Positions 11,701 to 23,734 of a stretch of DNA of 64,000 bases are shown piece after piece. Source of the DNA: Mariannaea sp. PMI_226. Lineage: Eukaryota > Ascomycota > Sordariomycetes > Hypocreales > Nectriaceae. Position 1 is the first letter of the stretch. The number at the start of each line of letters is the position of its first letter. The translations under genes were made by a program, and so were the position numbers. Where the stretch lies: assembly GCA_024336345.1 (NCBI GenBank), contig JANFOG010000002.1:186001-250000 (forward strand), given 5' to 3'. The notes below the pieces were generated by a model that was not told where the DNA came from, ran no database searches, and was given only the letters and a program-made list of their open reading frames with translations.

Positions 11701-12662
11701 GTGCCAATATCAGATCACGATCATACATTAGTGCGCACAGAAACGAAGCGATCCATACTCCCCCTTCCTTTCCTAAGATAGAAGGTCAACTAATCGATCT
11801 ACTCGCCAATGAAGAATTTGGCCTCCTCCTTTCGACCGCGCAACTGATCTGAGAGCCATCTCAATCCCTAGAATACTCCTACCCCAGTTCCGACAGACCT
11901 ACTTCCGTCGACCCCAATCCCGATGACCCCCCTGATGAGGATCGGGTCGAGTGCCGCGGAGATAGGATCCAAGATTTCGGGAAGAAGGATTTGTTACTAG
12001 TACGGCCGACGTGGGCCTTCTTTAGCTTATAAGCGCCAATCGATGGTAGAGATTGGATCAGTTGCCCATGTTGAAAATTACTGGGTCCTGCAGCACTTGA
12101 TGTTGTCTATTCTGTAAACATGGTTGTGTTCTAGCTTCGCCTGTGGAGAAGCTTGAATATTCCCATAAGCCTTGAACTGACAAATAGCTACACACCAGAA
12201 CGATTGTCGTTTGCCAACCTCGGTCATCAATCAACTTATGTCTACGTGGGTAAATTAGAAAAACCGACACCAGAGTAACGCTGCGAAGTACCTTATATCC
12301 CTAACATTAAACAGCTCGCCAGGCTAACCGCCGCCCAGCCCATTGGATTATATACAAGAAACACAGGTATTACTCTGTATTATTTAGTGTTCATGCGCTC
12401 TCAGATCTAACCAATTAGATTAAATATAAAGTGAGATTTGCCTGCGAATCCCACATCAGTGTCGCTCGTGTCCTTTCTATAACCAGATCTTCAAGTGAAG
12501 TAATAAGGAAAAAAGAAAACTAAATAGTGGCCTGATACTCTATCAAATGCCTTAAATATTCCGAGTCGTGGAGGTGTGTGTACTTTTCATGGGTTCATCA
12601 ACTGTCTTCTGTATCCTTGTTTATCCCATATTATTTTCTTTTTTCTTCCTCTTCCCTTGACT

Positions 12663-14838
12663 CTACTCCTTTGTTGAGGGAGAGAGATAGGCGCCCAGGC
12701 TGAGAGCAACGTTAATAAACTGCCAGGACAACAAGAGATTTGACCAAACTTACCCAATGATTCCGTAACAGGTACACATCAACGCGCCCTTCAGTCCAAT
12801 CGTCTTCAAGCTGAGTCCGCCCTCATTGAGAACGAGCAGAATGACCAACAAAACTGTACCTACCAAAGTGGTAGTCTCGAAATAATTGAACGTCAACTCC
12901 AACTTCCGTTGCAGCAGCCATCCCGAAAGGACAGTCAAGGGAGTGACACAAAGAGCAATCTGAATGGCCGATCCAACAGCTACCGCCACAGCGAGGTCGA
13001 GCTTGTTCCGAACCGCCACTGTCACCACTGTCACATACTCGGCAATGTTGCCCACGACCGGGAGGATAATGAGACCGATGACGGATTCTGAGAGGCCTCC
13101 CTCGTGCGTCACATCGTCGATAGTGCTAACAAGAAACTCGGCGCACATGGACATGACGACCGAAGTAAGAATGAGGATGAAGATGGAAGCAGCCCTGTCT
13201 CCTGACTTGGTGTGTCGGTGGGAGATGTGGATCACCGGTTGATCCTGTCGAGGTGAAAGATCCTGAATTGTCGCGAGCGTCGGTCGACCAATCACTGCCA
13301 TGCCCCCCAAAGACGATTCCCTGCTGTGTGCCCGGTTTGAGCCGAGTGAATACGTTCGCGAATTTCTCCGGGCTCTGAAGACTTGCTGGGAGGACCCTGA
13401 TGGTCTGGTGCTGATATCTGCGCTTCTACGACGAGCGGCATCAAACGCATCCTGAACCTCTGCCATCGGTTCCTCGGTCGTGCTGTTGGGGTTAGGAACA
13501 TCGGCAAATCGAATCACTCGATGCTGGTCCTGGGCGCGTGAGGATGGAGGCATCTCGCTGCGGTTAAAGATACCGCTGTCCAAGTTCACCTGTTGCAGTG
13601 GGATAGGCTTGTCATCCGATGGACGCGACCTCATTTCGTGAATAAAGTACAGAACGTAGATTAGTAAGACAAGCAAGGACGATACTCTGCTCATTGTGAG
13701 CGCTGCTGCGCTAATTTTGTGAGGAGGGTCGTAGGTGTAATCGAAAGCGGTCTGCATAGGTCAGTAAGTGGACGAAGGGGATATGCCCTAACCTAAACGC
13801 AAACGTACCGGCATCAGCATGACAAACAGCGAGACAAAGAGAAGCCCAGCCAATAGCTGAGCCTCTGAGGTATCTGTTACGGCTTCACGACCTGTGAAGC
13901 TACTGGCTACTAGAGCAGAGCCAAGGATCAAAAGCAGGTTGACAAGGATGGAGCCTAGGATAGAAGCTTGGACGATGCGGATATGATCGTTGACAAGAGC
14001 AATACTTTTTTTTGGAAAGGGTCTCCAGTCAGATCTACATGCAGTGATACCAGGTTTTAGAATAGTGTCGTACTCACATTCTATAATAAGAGGTTAGTTG
14101 CACATACAGGTAGGTATTCAAGAGACAATTTACAAACTCACAAGATTATCAACTCGACGAGATTACCGAGGGTGATATTCAACAGGGCTCCAATAGAGTC
14201 ACCAGCATCCGAAGCAATCCGCTCAGTTGCATCAGTCAACAAGGCGGACAAGGGAATGATGGCCAGCGCGTTACACGTAAACGTCAAGAGCGGATTCATC
14301 CGCAGCATGTAGGTTGCTAGACCGATGGGGACGAAGACGAGGAGCACATTCATCCAAGAACAAAAGATCATGGCCTTGACGTGACCGGAGAAGCCTAAGA
14401 CTAAGCCATCATGCCCTGTGTGGTAGCTACCACCACTACCTCCATGGTCGCCCAGGTCAAAGTCAGATGAAAGTGCCTGGGTCTCGAGATCATGCACGCT
14501 CGACCATATGCGGCGATGAAGCTGGTCCTTCATAAAGAGAGATACGCGTAGAGCCTTTGCGATCTTGTCTGTGGGGCATCGTGTCAGTAAGGAAGAAGTC
14601 CGTGAAAAAAGTATTATTACACTCATTGCTTGCCTTTGAAGCCATTTCTCATTACCCGAGGCTCATGTCTGAGAGATCTGTGTCCATCCAATGGGCCGCT
14701 CATGGTTGGGAAGGGCAGAAAGGCAGCGCCACTCCCACTCTCTTCATCGGCATGCTCTCCTTCATCACTGCTTGCGCTTGAATCTGGGGAGCCATTTTCC
14801 GCTTGGGTGTTACGGAAGCTATCTGTCACGGTATTCAT
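12663..14838 (-). CDS. Vacuolar Ca2+/H+ exchanger (VCX1/CAX type)
   Basis: Uses the vacuolar proton gradient to move cytosolic Ca2+ into the vacuole. Proposed exons, 5' to 3' on the minus strand: 14838-14634, 14568-14142, 14080-14078 (3 nt), 14004-13809, 13751-12754, 12699-12663; about 621 residues. The two CAX repeat signatures are present: GNLVELII in exon 2 and GNIAEYVT in exon 5, each with the essential acidic residue. A Ser/Arg-rich cytosolic insert of about 130 residues separates the halves, which explains the length beyond the roughly 400 of yeast Vcx1. Intron 1 appears to be GC-AG (AAAG|GCAAGC). The 3-nt exon restores the family spacing ELIILIIALVNDHIRIVQ. An alternative acceptor at 14035/14034 gives an in-frame insertion instead. 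The last intron (acceptor CTCAG) gives the C-terminus GLGAYLSPSTKE. The family call is firm; exons 3-4 are less certain. Confidence 0.88.
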
Positions 14839-15403
14839 TTGCAACACACAAAAAGGAAAGGAAAATTGCAAGGACGGGACGGGACAGACAGCCTCACGGA
14901 AGGGGGGGAGGGAATGAGGTGATGTCGACAATCGGAGCAAAAATACGAAAGCCAGGCCAGATCACGAGGAAGAGGAGGGGAGAAAGGCGGGAGGGAAAGA
15001 ATACGTGGAATACGCCGCGTAGCTGGTCGGTTGTCTCTTGTTGGCCCCCTTTAATTACCTTAGTTATCGTGGAGCAGATTTGATCCAATCCAGTGGCTTG
15101 TGGGGGGCGCCTTTTTACATATTGTGAGGTGAAAGCGGCCAGAGTTGTGCAGGAAATTCCATGCATAAAAAGGGGGCTGTGGAAGTGGAGGAACTGTCAG
15201 ACGCAGAACCCTTGGACTAGAGAGATGGGGATGGGGGCTGACCAGGTCGTGTGCCAATTAAAGCGCCACTGTGACTGATTGAGCAGCTTCGAGTCGGTGA
15301 CCCTAAGCAAGTTCAAAGCAAATACGAGCGTCTTCTACCCTTGTAACTAATTACATCATATCTGTGAAGTGCTGTGGAGGAAAATATTCCTCCGTAGTGG
15401 TAT

Positions 15404-15439
15404 TCCTGGTAGTCCTGGTAGTCCTGGTAGTCCTGGTAG
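15404..15439. repeat. Tandem repeat (TCCTGGTAG)x4
   Basis: Four perfect 9-bp units in intergenic DNA. Translated, it would read GSP or VLV repeats in short frames, but those frames are not credible genes. Likely a length-variable minisatellite. Confidence 0.8.
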
Positions 15440-18400
15440 TCCACCACGGCAGTTGGAGGTGCCAAGTGTTGTTGTTAAATATCACTCATACAAACCAGTC
15501 TTGGTGCTGCGACGTCAGCGGAGGCCTCTGCTGTATGTACGGTTCTTCTGTGCACTCTAATAAGTCTGCAACTCGACAGCCAAAAACAGCACCTCGTACA
15601 GATTAATTCCAGACGCGTGCGTCAATTCCCCTTTCCCCCCCGTACTCTAGCCGCAAGTGGATCGTGAGACTCAGGCGGACACAGGCGACGCATCCGGATT
15701 GGTAGCCCCTTTTTCCCGTTTTCTGGGCTGCGACTAGCGCGCAATCTGACGAGTGATGATTTTACTCAGCGCACAAGATGATAATAATTTCCTCATTACA
15801 GCTTCGCTTGGCTTTCCAGATATGGACTAACGGTCTCTCATTGCCACGGGTTCTTCATGCATTGTGCGTGCCGTTCCCTGCTCTCAATTGACCCCCTACC
15901 AACTTAGTTGCCAATAACCTTGAAACCGTTATTACCACAATAGTTGTAGTTTCATGCCTCAAAATGTTTCAAGGGAGGTGAGGAAGGGTTGGCATTGGCT
16001 AGCGGGCAGTAAGATGATCCCGAGGCGCCGTTGAAGTAGAGAAAGAAGAAGCACTAAGCAATGAGCATGTTGACACAGACTAGGAGCTGAAGAGAGTTGA
16101 ACAAATGAACAAACTAGATAACTAGCTGATACGAAAGTAGGAGATATGAAAGATCAGATTATGAACTACCCTGGCATGGCGACTAAGGAGAGGTACCCAG
16201 CAAATGAAAAAGAAAGTAAACGGAAAAAAAAATTGAAGTCCAGGGTAACTAGGTACAACTTGGGACCAGACAACTTTTTAGCCGTCGAATCCATGATTCG
16301 ACATCAAAGGACACATAATAATTAATCTTTACTAATTTAGCGAAGCTCAATATTGGCTTCTCTTGGGCAGATAGAAGCATATTGGCCGAATCAGGTATAA
16401 TCAGGCTGAAGCTATAACGTCAACCTTGTCGAGTTCGCAAAACCTGCCACTCCCTTGCTTGTGCCAATTACTACTTGGAGATGTTTACCCGCACTACGAG
16501 CTACCCCGAGATGAAGATGAGTCTATTGAAGAAAGATATAGGTAGCTATGCCAATTCTCACTGCAGCTTGTTCTTTCGCCCAACAAACGATCAATAACGC
16601 ACTTATTGTAAATATAACTACCCAAACCTCCATTTCCCACCGCACAATCAAGAAAATGCTTCAACTCCACAGAAAGCAAATCTCACCAGGCAGGTTGAGG
16701 CCGACCTCTCAACATAACCGATCATTCCACAAGAAGCTTTGGTGGAGTTGAGAGATAAGCCTATCTGGTTCAGATGTTTAGTCGTAGTTTGCTTACAAAC
16801 GGATTCGCATCGGATACTAAATGGAAGCGATTTCTACCGGACTGGCGATTTCAGTATTTACTGAATCGGATTTCAGAATTAAGATGAGACATGTATCAAT
16901 TCTGAATCAGTTTAATGTAATATCAACATTCCTTATACAAATATGAGATGTCCAGATGGTATCAAGAACTTGGGCTAAATAACTATCGCTTGCCTACGGG
17001 AGGTAGCGAGCCAAGGATATACTGGCTGTCGCAGAATACATGCTTCTTTCATGTGGGGCTTAGCTTATCATGCGAACCCCAACGCCTTCTCTACAGAAGC
17101 ATTGGCCCTTCCAAGGTAAATATCCCCTCTCTCGTTTCTGTGTTATGTTGGGGAAGATTTATTGCATACAGTCCATGCCCTCAGCCGAGCGAAGACAGCA
17201 GGTATATGCCAAAGGAAGCCTTTTACCAACTTTCCATCTTGTACGCAACTGGCTAGAGAGATACACTTGCAAAAGTTACATTACTTCCTCCAGTTCCATA
17301 TTGTAACTAACGAGTTACTTAGAGTAGTCTGATACTTGATGTTTACAAAACAGCCAACCTCCAAGTATCATTAGTAGGGGGGTATATAGCTCGAGAAACC
17401 CTAGTATGCTTTGAGACATGAGAAAGATCTTGGCATTAGATATGGACTGTGCAAGCCAATGGTCAATACTGGGACTGTAGAGGTGTTTTAGGATGGCAAT
17501 GGTGTCTACCGAGGTACTTGAGCACTCTGCTCTGGTTTTATGTAGGCACTTCCTACTCTACGTCCCACGTCGCCAGAATCCTAAAAATAATCTTGGCAAA
17601 GAATCCTATCACTCCTACAAACAATGCGAATATGAGGCGCCAAGCCATGTTACAGTCTCGGGAAGCGTAAACTGGGAGGTGGGCCAACTAGGGGACCCCA
17701 TGGTAACCAATACGCTATTCAGTTACCCCTCTCCTGATGGTGCCCAACGTCCTGGCCCCCTGACTCTCTGTGATGTAGCCGGTATAACTTCAAACCTTCT
17801 CGGTGAAGAACTATCGAACCAAATATACAAACAGACTGTATTTCATTTATTTGTGAAGTATAGTTCGTGCTAATCTATTCTAGCACATGACATAATCTAA
17901 GCATTGCGTAGCATCATCTCTTGGGACGCCGTGATACCATGGGAGGGGCAGACGACAGAACCCCAAACGCATTCACATCTTCGCTAGTCATCTTGACCGG
18001 GCCATGCAAGAAAAAGGGTGAAATATCAATTACTCGAAAGCTCTCTGGAAATAACTGGCGTCACTCTCCTTTCGTTTTATGTTTTTGACTACCCCCCAAA
18101 ACAAGAGGAGAGTCCTTCGGGAGACGTGGGCCGGGGGACACACTTGGATCAAACTGTCACGAAAACACTGTGAATAAGGAGCTTAAGATTGGTCACTAGT
18201 TAAAGAATACCGGCACGTGGGATTCTATGATAATATGTTGATATTTTCCCCATACCTCTGTATACTTCAGTCAGGCCATCAACTCAACGCATTGCTAAAG
18301 ATAATTGCCCACATTTTACCATCTCAATACATCCTAGGCAGTTTATGCCATATCAGCAGATCGGTGGTATTGATTGGCAGCTCATAATCTGTAAAAGGGT

Positions 18401-18866
18401 CTGGCAACACTTAAATAGTAGTCAGAAAAATGGCTCACGAGGAAGTACCTGAACCTCCATGAAATGATTGCGAATGTCAAATGATTGAAGAATATTAGTG
18501 AACAGCCTACATGCGTCTTCTAAATGTTCACGGGATACTATATATTGAATTAGAACGGCGGTTTTTATTACCAGCATTCTGCGTCCAAACCGAGGTGACC
18601 AATCACCAATTTCCACTCCCGTGGCCAATCTATCCCACTTGGCCGCCGAAGACCCTACTTAGGTAAGGTGTTTTATCACGTTATACATATATATGAAAGA
18701 AGCGAGACAGTACCGTCATGAGCTGAAGCTATTTCGCTATCTACCAAGATGATGTCGTTATAAACACAACCCCCGCGAAAAATAACGCCATTGCACCCAT
18801 ACATAGTACCATGACGAGTTTCCTTCTTTGAACAAACCCCTACCATGACAGAAAGAAAGCCCTGGC

Positions 18867-18876
18867 TAGGTACCTA
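18867..18876. promoter_or_regulatory. 10-bp palindrome TAGGTACCTA
   Basis: Perfect dyad about 470 bases upstream of the methionine permease start. It shares the TAGGT half-site with the palindrome at 8370-8381. Function is unproven. Confidence 0.2.
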
Positions 18877-19345
18877 ATCAAAACACCGTTGGATTCTTCT
18901 TCGCAACCCCCAAAAATGCCTGTAAAGCTTGAACCTGCTGCGAACCCATCCCGCACTCCGGGATCTCACCCACGTCGGCCGCGGGGGTCGCAAACCGTGG
19001 CTTGGCCTCGGTTCTGGACCACGCGTTTGGAAACTCTGGGTGGATCGATTTCGTGGGATATCCGAATAGCATGCTTCACCAGTTGGGATACTGATCGTTT
19101 ATTGATCTTCACCAAGTCGGGAGACACATCTGTACGATTATGCAATTCTGGGCTGGTTGCACGACGTGTGCACCTTAGTTGACTTGAAAGGGAGGTTTGG
19201 TGGTCATTGCGTATATCAATATATAGTTGCGCTGGAGATGGAAATGTATATATTGTTTTGTCTCACTCTGTCTACATTAACTTGGGGAACCCCTTCCATC
19301 TTTCCTTCACAAACCCGATGAACAGGAACGAAAACGATAGAAACT

Positions 19346-21469
19346 ATGGCCCTCTCTCGGTTGTTCTCTTCCGAAAAGTCGACGGTTGAAGTTCAGGTAG
19401 GAGACCCTGATACTAGTGACTCCGAAGCCGTCATCATTCACGATGGCGATCTGGCGTATACCCGCGCCAAGGGAGGCAATGGATCTAAGCCGTCCTACCA
19501 AGATGCGGGAGGTGCTCCCGTCGAGTCCAACTCGCCGCTTGGATACAATGTTGGCTGGTTGACGGTCATCTTCCTCAATATTAACATGATGATTGGCACT
19601 GGAATCTTTTCCACTCGTAAGTATTCTCTTGCGCGTTCCGTTACGAAAGACGTGCTAACGGAACACCGATAAGCTGCTAGCATTCTCAACAGGACTGGAT
19701 CAATTGGCCTTGCCCTCATTTACTGGGTCATCGGTTTCTTCATGGCTGGGGCTGGTCTGTCCGTTTATCTCGAACTCGCCAGTTACTTTCCTAACAGGAG
19801 CGGTGGCGAAGCCGTGTATCTGGAGCAGCAGTACCCTCGACCAAAGCACTTCCTCCCAGTTGCCTTTGCCGTACAATCAGTACTTCTCAGTTTTGGTAGC
19901 AGCAATGCCATTGGTGCAGTGCCCTTTTCTTTTCATTTGTCGAGACTAGCCAAGATTCTTGAGCGCTGACTGATGGATAGTTCTGTCCAACTACCTCTGG
20001 GCAATGACTGGTAAAACTCCTACGGCATGGGAGACCAAAGGTGTAGGAATTGCCGCTTATACCCTTGCCGTTATCTTTGCGGCGGCCAACAACAAATGGT
20101 CGCTTCGAGCATCAAACTTCATTGGTTTCCTTAAGCTTCTAACTCTGGTCTTGTGAGCACTAGCTTGATACATCAAGTTTCTATTTCATCCTCTGACAAT
20201 CTATATCAGCATAAGTATTTCAGGTCTTGTCGTTCTGGGTGGCCACATCAAGCACATCCCGAATCCACATGCCAATTTCAAAAATGCCTTCGAGGGAGAC
20301 ACCCCTAATGGAAACGACTTGGCCAACGCACTGGTTAGCATCGTTTATTCGTATGCGGGATACAACAACGCTTTCAACGTCGTCAATGAAATCAAGAATC
20401 CCATCCCAACCTTGAAACGCAACGCCAGCTTGGCCCTGACTGTTGTGTTCGTCCTTTACTTCCTCTGCAACATTGCATATTTCGCCACTGTCCCCAAAAA
20501 CGAATTCAAGGAAGCCAAGGTAATTGCAGCTTCTCTCTTCTTCACTAAACTGTTTGGGGAGAGTAGGTCTGCAGCCAATGTCCTTAACTTCCTGGTTCTA
20601 CTAAGCGCCTTTGGCAACCTCTTGGCGGTCTTGATTGGAAATTCGCGTCTGATTCGTGAGATTGGACGGTAAGAATGCCTCCGATACATCCCCTTTTTCT
20701 TTCCCAAGACAACTAATGTAATACTGTTGCTTAGACAAGGAGTCCTGCCCTTTACTAACGTTTGGGTTTCGACAAAACCTTTGGGGACACCGCTCGGGCC
20801 TCTATTACTCAATTATTCTCTGACGCTCATCATGATCCTTGCGCCACCTGCTGGTGATGCATTCACATTTGGTAGAATACCCATACCCGCCGTCTATGAA
20901 TGCTTAACTGACCCAATCCCTAGTCGTCGATCTCAGTAGCTATCCCAGCTCTATTTTCTACTTTATTCTCGCTATTGGTGTTTATATCCTTCGCCGACGT
21001 CGAGCACGCTCTGGTATTGGACGTTCTGATTTCAAGGCTTGGCACGTATCCGTCATCTTCTGGATTCTTGTCCAAGTATTCATTCTAGTGATGCCATGGT
21101 GGCCCCCCAAGGGTGGTCAGTATGCTGGAGACGTCAGCTTCTGGTATGCTACTTACTGCGTTGTTGGAATCGCCATGTAAGTCTGGCTCTATAGTGATGT
21201 TCACCAAGTTGCATTCAAGCTGACGTTATTTTCTCGCCAGTATTCTCGCGTGTGGTATATACTACATCTTCTGGATGAGTCTACTTCCCAGATGGGGCAA
21301 ATATGCCATTAGAACCCAAGTTACCAATGTCGGTGATGATGGAGCGAGAACTCATACTCTTGTCAAGGTTCCATTGTCTGAGCTGGAGAAGTGGGATGAT
21401 GAGCATGATGATGCAGGAAATCTCCGAAGACGCGAAGTGACAAGGCACAATGACTTTGTCGAGGTCTGA
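19346..21469 (+). CDS. High-affinity methionine permease, MUP1 type (APC superfamily)
   Basis: Plasma-membrane amino acid uptake carrier of the LAT/MUP1 branch. Seven exons: 19346-19616, 19674-19913, 19981-20152, 20210-20668, 20735-20871, 20924-21176, 21241-21469, giving about 586 residues. Every junction keeps frame. The hydrophilic N-terminus of about 65 residues is followed by helix 1 with the APC signature MIGTGIF (82-88). Other family-like stretches are GSIGLALIYWVIGFF, SIVYSYAGYNNAFNVVNEIK and the charged cytosolic tail ending RHNDFVEV. Introns are 52-67 bp. The first acceptor is AAG (19671-19673), after a good CTAAC branch. MUP1-type carriers are induced by methionine or sulfur limitation and endocytosed in excess substrate; nothing in this sequence shows the regulation directly. 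Related cystine or other neutral amino acid substrates are possible. Confidence 0.88.
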
Positions 21470-22067
21470 AAGGCGTGGAGAGTCGATCCTGGATGGTCCC
21501 TGGGAAATTGAGATGGAGCATCGATTCTACTCTAGTTTGTTTCTCACCATTTTGCAGATTCTGAAATGGATTGCACTGCTTTCCTAGTGAAGTGTTTAAA
21601 CACGTGAAAAATGGCATTTTTACCCCTAATGCGTGATGCGAATTGAAGCCGCGGGTTCAAAGCGTTGGATATCTTTTTCTCTCATCGCAGTCTCCCATTA
21701 ATGTACCTACATTACAACATCTCACCTTGGCGCATAGTAGCTTACATTTACTGATTGATTCGAGTTGTGAGCTCTCAAATGTAACAGAAAAATAATTCTT
21801 AGCCTATCCTCTCAACACGCCCCTCACCGAAACACTTAATTGAGTGGTGGAGGTGTGCTGACGAAAAAGACCCTTGTAAGTGAACTGTACGCGATCTCCA
21901 CGTTCACGTGGTAACCAAACTAAACAAACACTCCTGAGTATTGAGGGAATCGGGCTTCCAAGATAGAGCACAAACCGTAGGTAACCAACAGCTGAGATAT
22001 TTCCATCTTTTGTTTAAACTCCTCCGTACCTCGTGCCTCTCCAAATCCCTCCCTTGAAAAAAATAAA
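21470..22067. other. Intergenic, permease 3' flank and hydrolase 5' flank
   Basis: About 600 bases without a supported gene. CACGTG-like elements occur near 21600 (AACACGTGAA) and 21905 (TTCACGTGGT), which are E-box-type cores, but their use is unknown. Confidence 0.4.
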
Positions 22068-22970
22068 ATGGAAGCCTCCGAGGAGCTCTTCGTCACGCTC
22101 CCCACACGTGTGCGGCTTTGCTACCAGACTTACGGCAGTCCAGCCGATCCCGCCATTGTCCTTATTAACGGCCACTCCTCTTCGATGGTTGCATGGGGTG
22201 ATGAGCTACTTGAGCTGCTCAGACCTGCCGGCGTCCCGCGCTACATGATCCGCTTCGACCACCGCGATACCGGCCTCTCGACCGAATTCCCCGTCCCCGC
22301 CGGATATAGCATATCGGACATGGCCGGAGACGTGGAGGGGCTGATCGATCACCTCGGCCTGGCCTCCAAGGGATTCCACATCCTTGGTGCTAGCATGGGA
22401 GGGCCCATCGCTTGCATGGTTGCCGGGCGCAGGTTGGGACAGGTCCGGAGCTTGACCTTGCTGTACACAACCCCGGGAGCCACCGCGGGGCTGCCTCTTG
22501 GCGAGGGCCCGCAGGGCTTGATGGCGGGCATGCCTTATGACCGGAAATCACATATCGAGTTTGGCATCGCGCTGCAGCACGCACTCCTGACTCAGCCAGC
22601 CAGCGAGCAGGAGAGCAAGAGGATTGAGGAGCATGTTGTGCGCATCACAGACCGGGACATGCGCGGCGGCACCTTGTACTCCAAGGGGCCGAACCACGGC
22701 GCCGCGGCGTTTGGTGGTTGGCCTGGCATGGAAACGCTCAAGAAAATTAAGTGCCCGGCCACCGTGATCCAGGCAGGTAAGGACCAATTTTTCGGCGTGG
22801 CGCATGGCGAGACGTTGGCGAGGGAGATCCAAGGCGCAGAGTACGTATTGTGGGAGGATGTTGGCCACGAGCTGCCAAGGCGTGTCTGGAACCGAGTGGC
22901 TGAAACGGCTTTGCGTACTTGGCAGCGAGGCGATGATGAGTGGGAGAAGCGATCGATTACAGAAGAGTAG
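22068..22970 (+). CDS. Alpha/beta hydrolase (RdmC/aclacinomycin-esterase-like)
   Basis: Intronless, 300 residues, no signal peptide, so probably cytosolic. The catalytic triad is readable: Ser109 in GASMGG (nucleophile elbow), Asp239 in AGKDQFF, and His267 in VGHELP. The oxyanion-hole strand is VLINGHSSSM (31-40). FDHRDTGLS (63-71) matches the segment conserved in RdmC-like methylesterases and related hydrolases of bacteria and fungi. The substrate is unknown; in fungi such proteins act in detoxification or ester hydrolysis. GC content by eye is clearly higher than in the flanks and there is no intron, which raises, but does not prove, past transfer from bacteria. The ATG at 22068 follows AAATAAA and is the only sensible start. 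Confidence 0.85.
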   Translation: MEASEELFVTLPTRVRLCYQTYGSPADPAIVLINGHSSSMVAWGDELLELLRPAGVPRYMIRFDHRDTGLSTEFPVPAGYSISDMAGDVEGLIDHLGLASKGFHILGASMGGPIACMVAGRRLGQVRSLTLLYTTPGATAGLPLGEGPQGLMAGMPYDRKSHIEFGIALQHALLTQPASEQESKRIEEHVVRITDRDMRGGTLYSKGPNHGAAAFGGWPGMETLKKIKCPATVIQAGKDQFFGVAHGETLAREIQGAEYVLWEDVGHELPRRVWNRVAETALRTWQRGDDEWEKRSITEE

Positions 22971-23734
22971 GAGGCAATATGAAGGGGAACTTCAAATCGC
23001 GAGACCTTGCGTTATATGAGGAGCAGCCGGTTCGAAACCTTCTACGCAAAAACATGTATGAAGCCCCGGTGCATCGGCTATCTCAGATTATCCAGTCACT
23101 GGACCAATCAACATTTTCAGTCAAAGCCTGAGACGCCCAAAACATACATCATGCATTTGGTCAGCGCAAGGTAGTTCACAATTGGGACGGTTTGCCAAAT
23201 ACTGATCTGCATTGGAATCAGATCGTCATCGGGCTGTACAGACTCGCAAGGAACAGGTGATCTCGAGGTTGGGCGTATTCACTAAGCACTTGAGGAATAG
23301 TAGTTAGATATACAACAGATTGTGGTTAGGATGTCTATAGGTAATCCAGATCGTCTACCAAAGACCAAGGTTGCAGCATACATGCATCTTTTCTAGACGC
23401 GAATTTTATTTCTTCAATGGATTTGCACTGTCAGCGGCCGAGCCAAACGAAAACGTGTGTGAGAATTAGAAAATGTATTCTTGTCATTCATGTTTAAACT
23501 CAATACTTCTTGAAGCTGTAGAGTTGATGATTCGTTTACTTCATTAGAGGACGGACCTTGTGACAAGGCTATTACTTGAGGCCGCTTGCTGTCTGAGATA
23601 GTTTTGTTTTTGGATCGGTGGACTTGAGCATTTTCAAACTCTCTCAGCTGTACAGAGCTATCTAACTCTGAATAACATGATATATTTATCGAGGTTTTCA
23701 AGTATCGCGCGGCTTTACTCCCTCTGAAAGGCAC
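22971..23734. other. Convergent 3' intergenic region
   Basis: Separates the hydrolase (+) from the 453-aa protein (-). No gene or structure is supported. Confidence 0.45.

Larger units (their letters stand above)
8094..12662. other. Long gene-free interval (4.6 kb)
   Basis: No gene is supported. It contains a 12-bp palindrome at 8370-8381 near the SNG1-like promoter, a three-unit 9-bp tandem repeat (GGCACTCCC, last copy AGCACTCCC) at 8761-8787, and two copies of TACTCCGTA (10047-10055 and 10369-10377). Scattered frames up to 110 codons lack splice partners or recognisable domains. Part is 3' flank of the Ca2+/H+ exchanger. Confidence 0.5.
14839..19345. other. Gene-free interval (4.5 kb) between exchanger and permease
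   Basis: No gene is supported. It is presumably the promoter of the exchanger on the left (with Arg/Gly-rich-coding GA tracts at 14960-15000) and of the methionine permease on the right. It contains a 9-bp tandem repeat at 15404-15439 and a 10-bp dyad at 18867-18876. A 126-codon frame at 17493-17873 has no recognisable domain. Confidence 0.5.

Noticed and set aside
15364..15606. Short collagen-like or VLV-repeat peptides
   Set aside because: They are translations of the 9-bp minisatellite, with no other coding signs.
17493..17873. 126-codon open frame upstream of the methionine permease
   Set aside because: No recognisable motif and no promoter or intron context.
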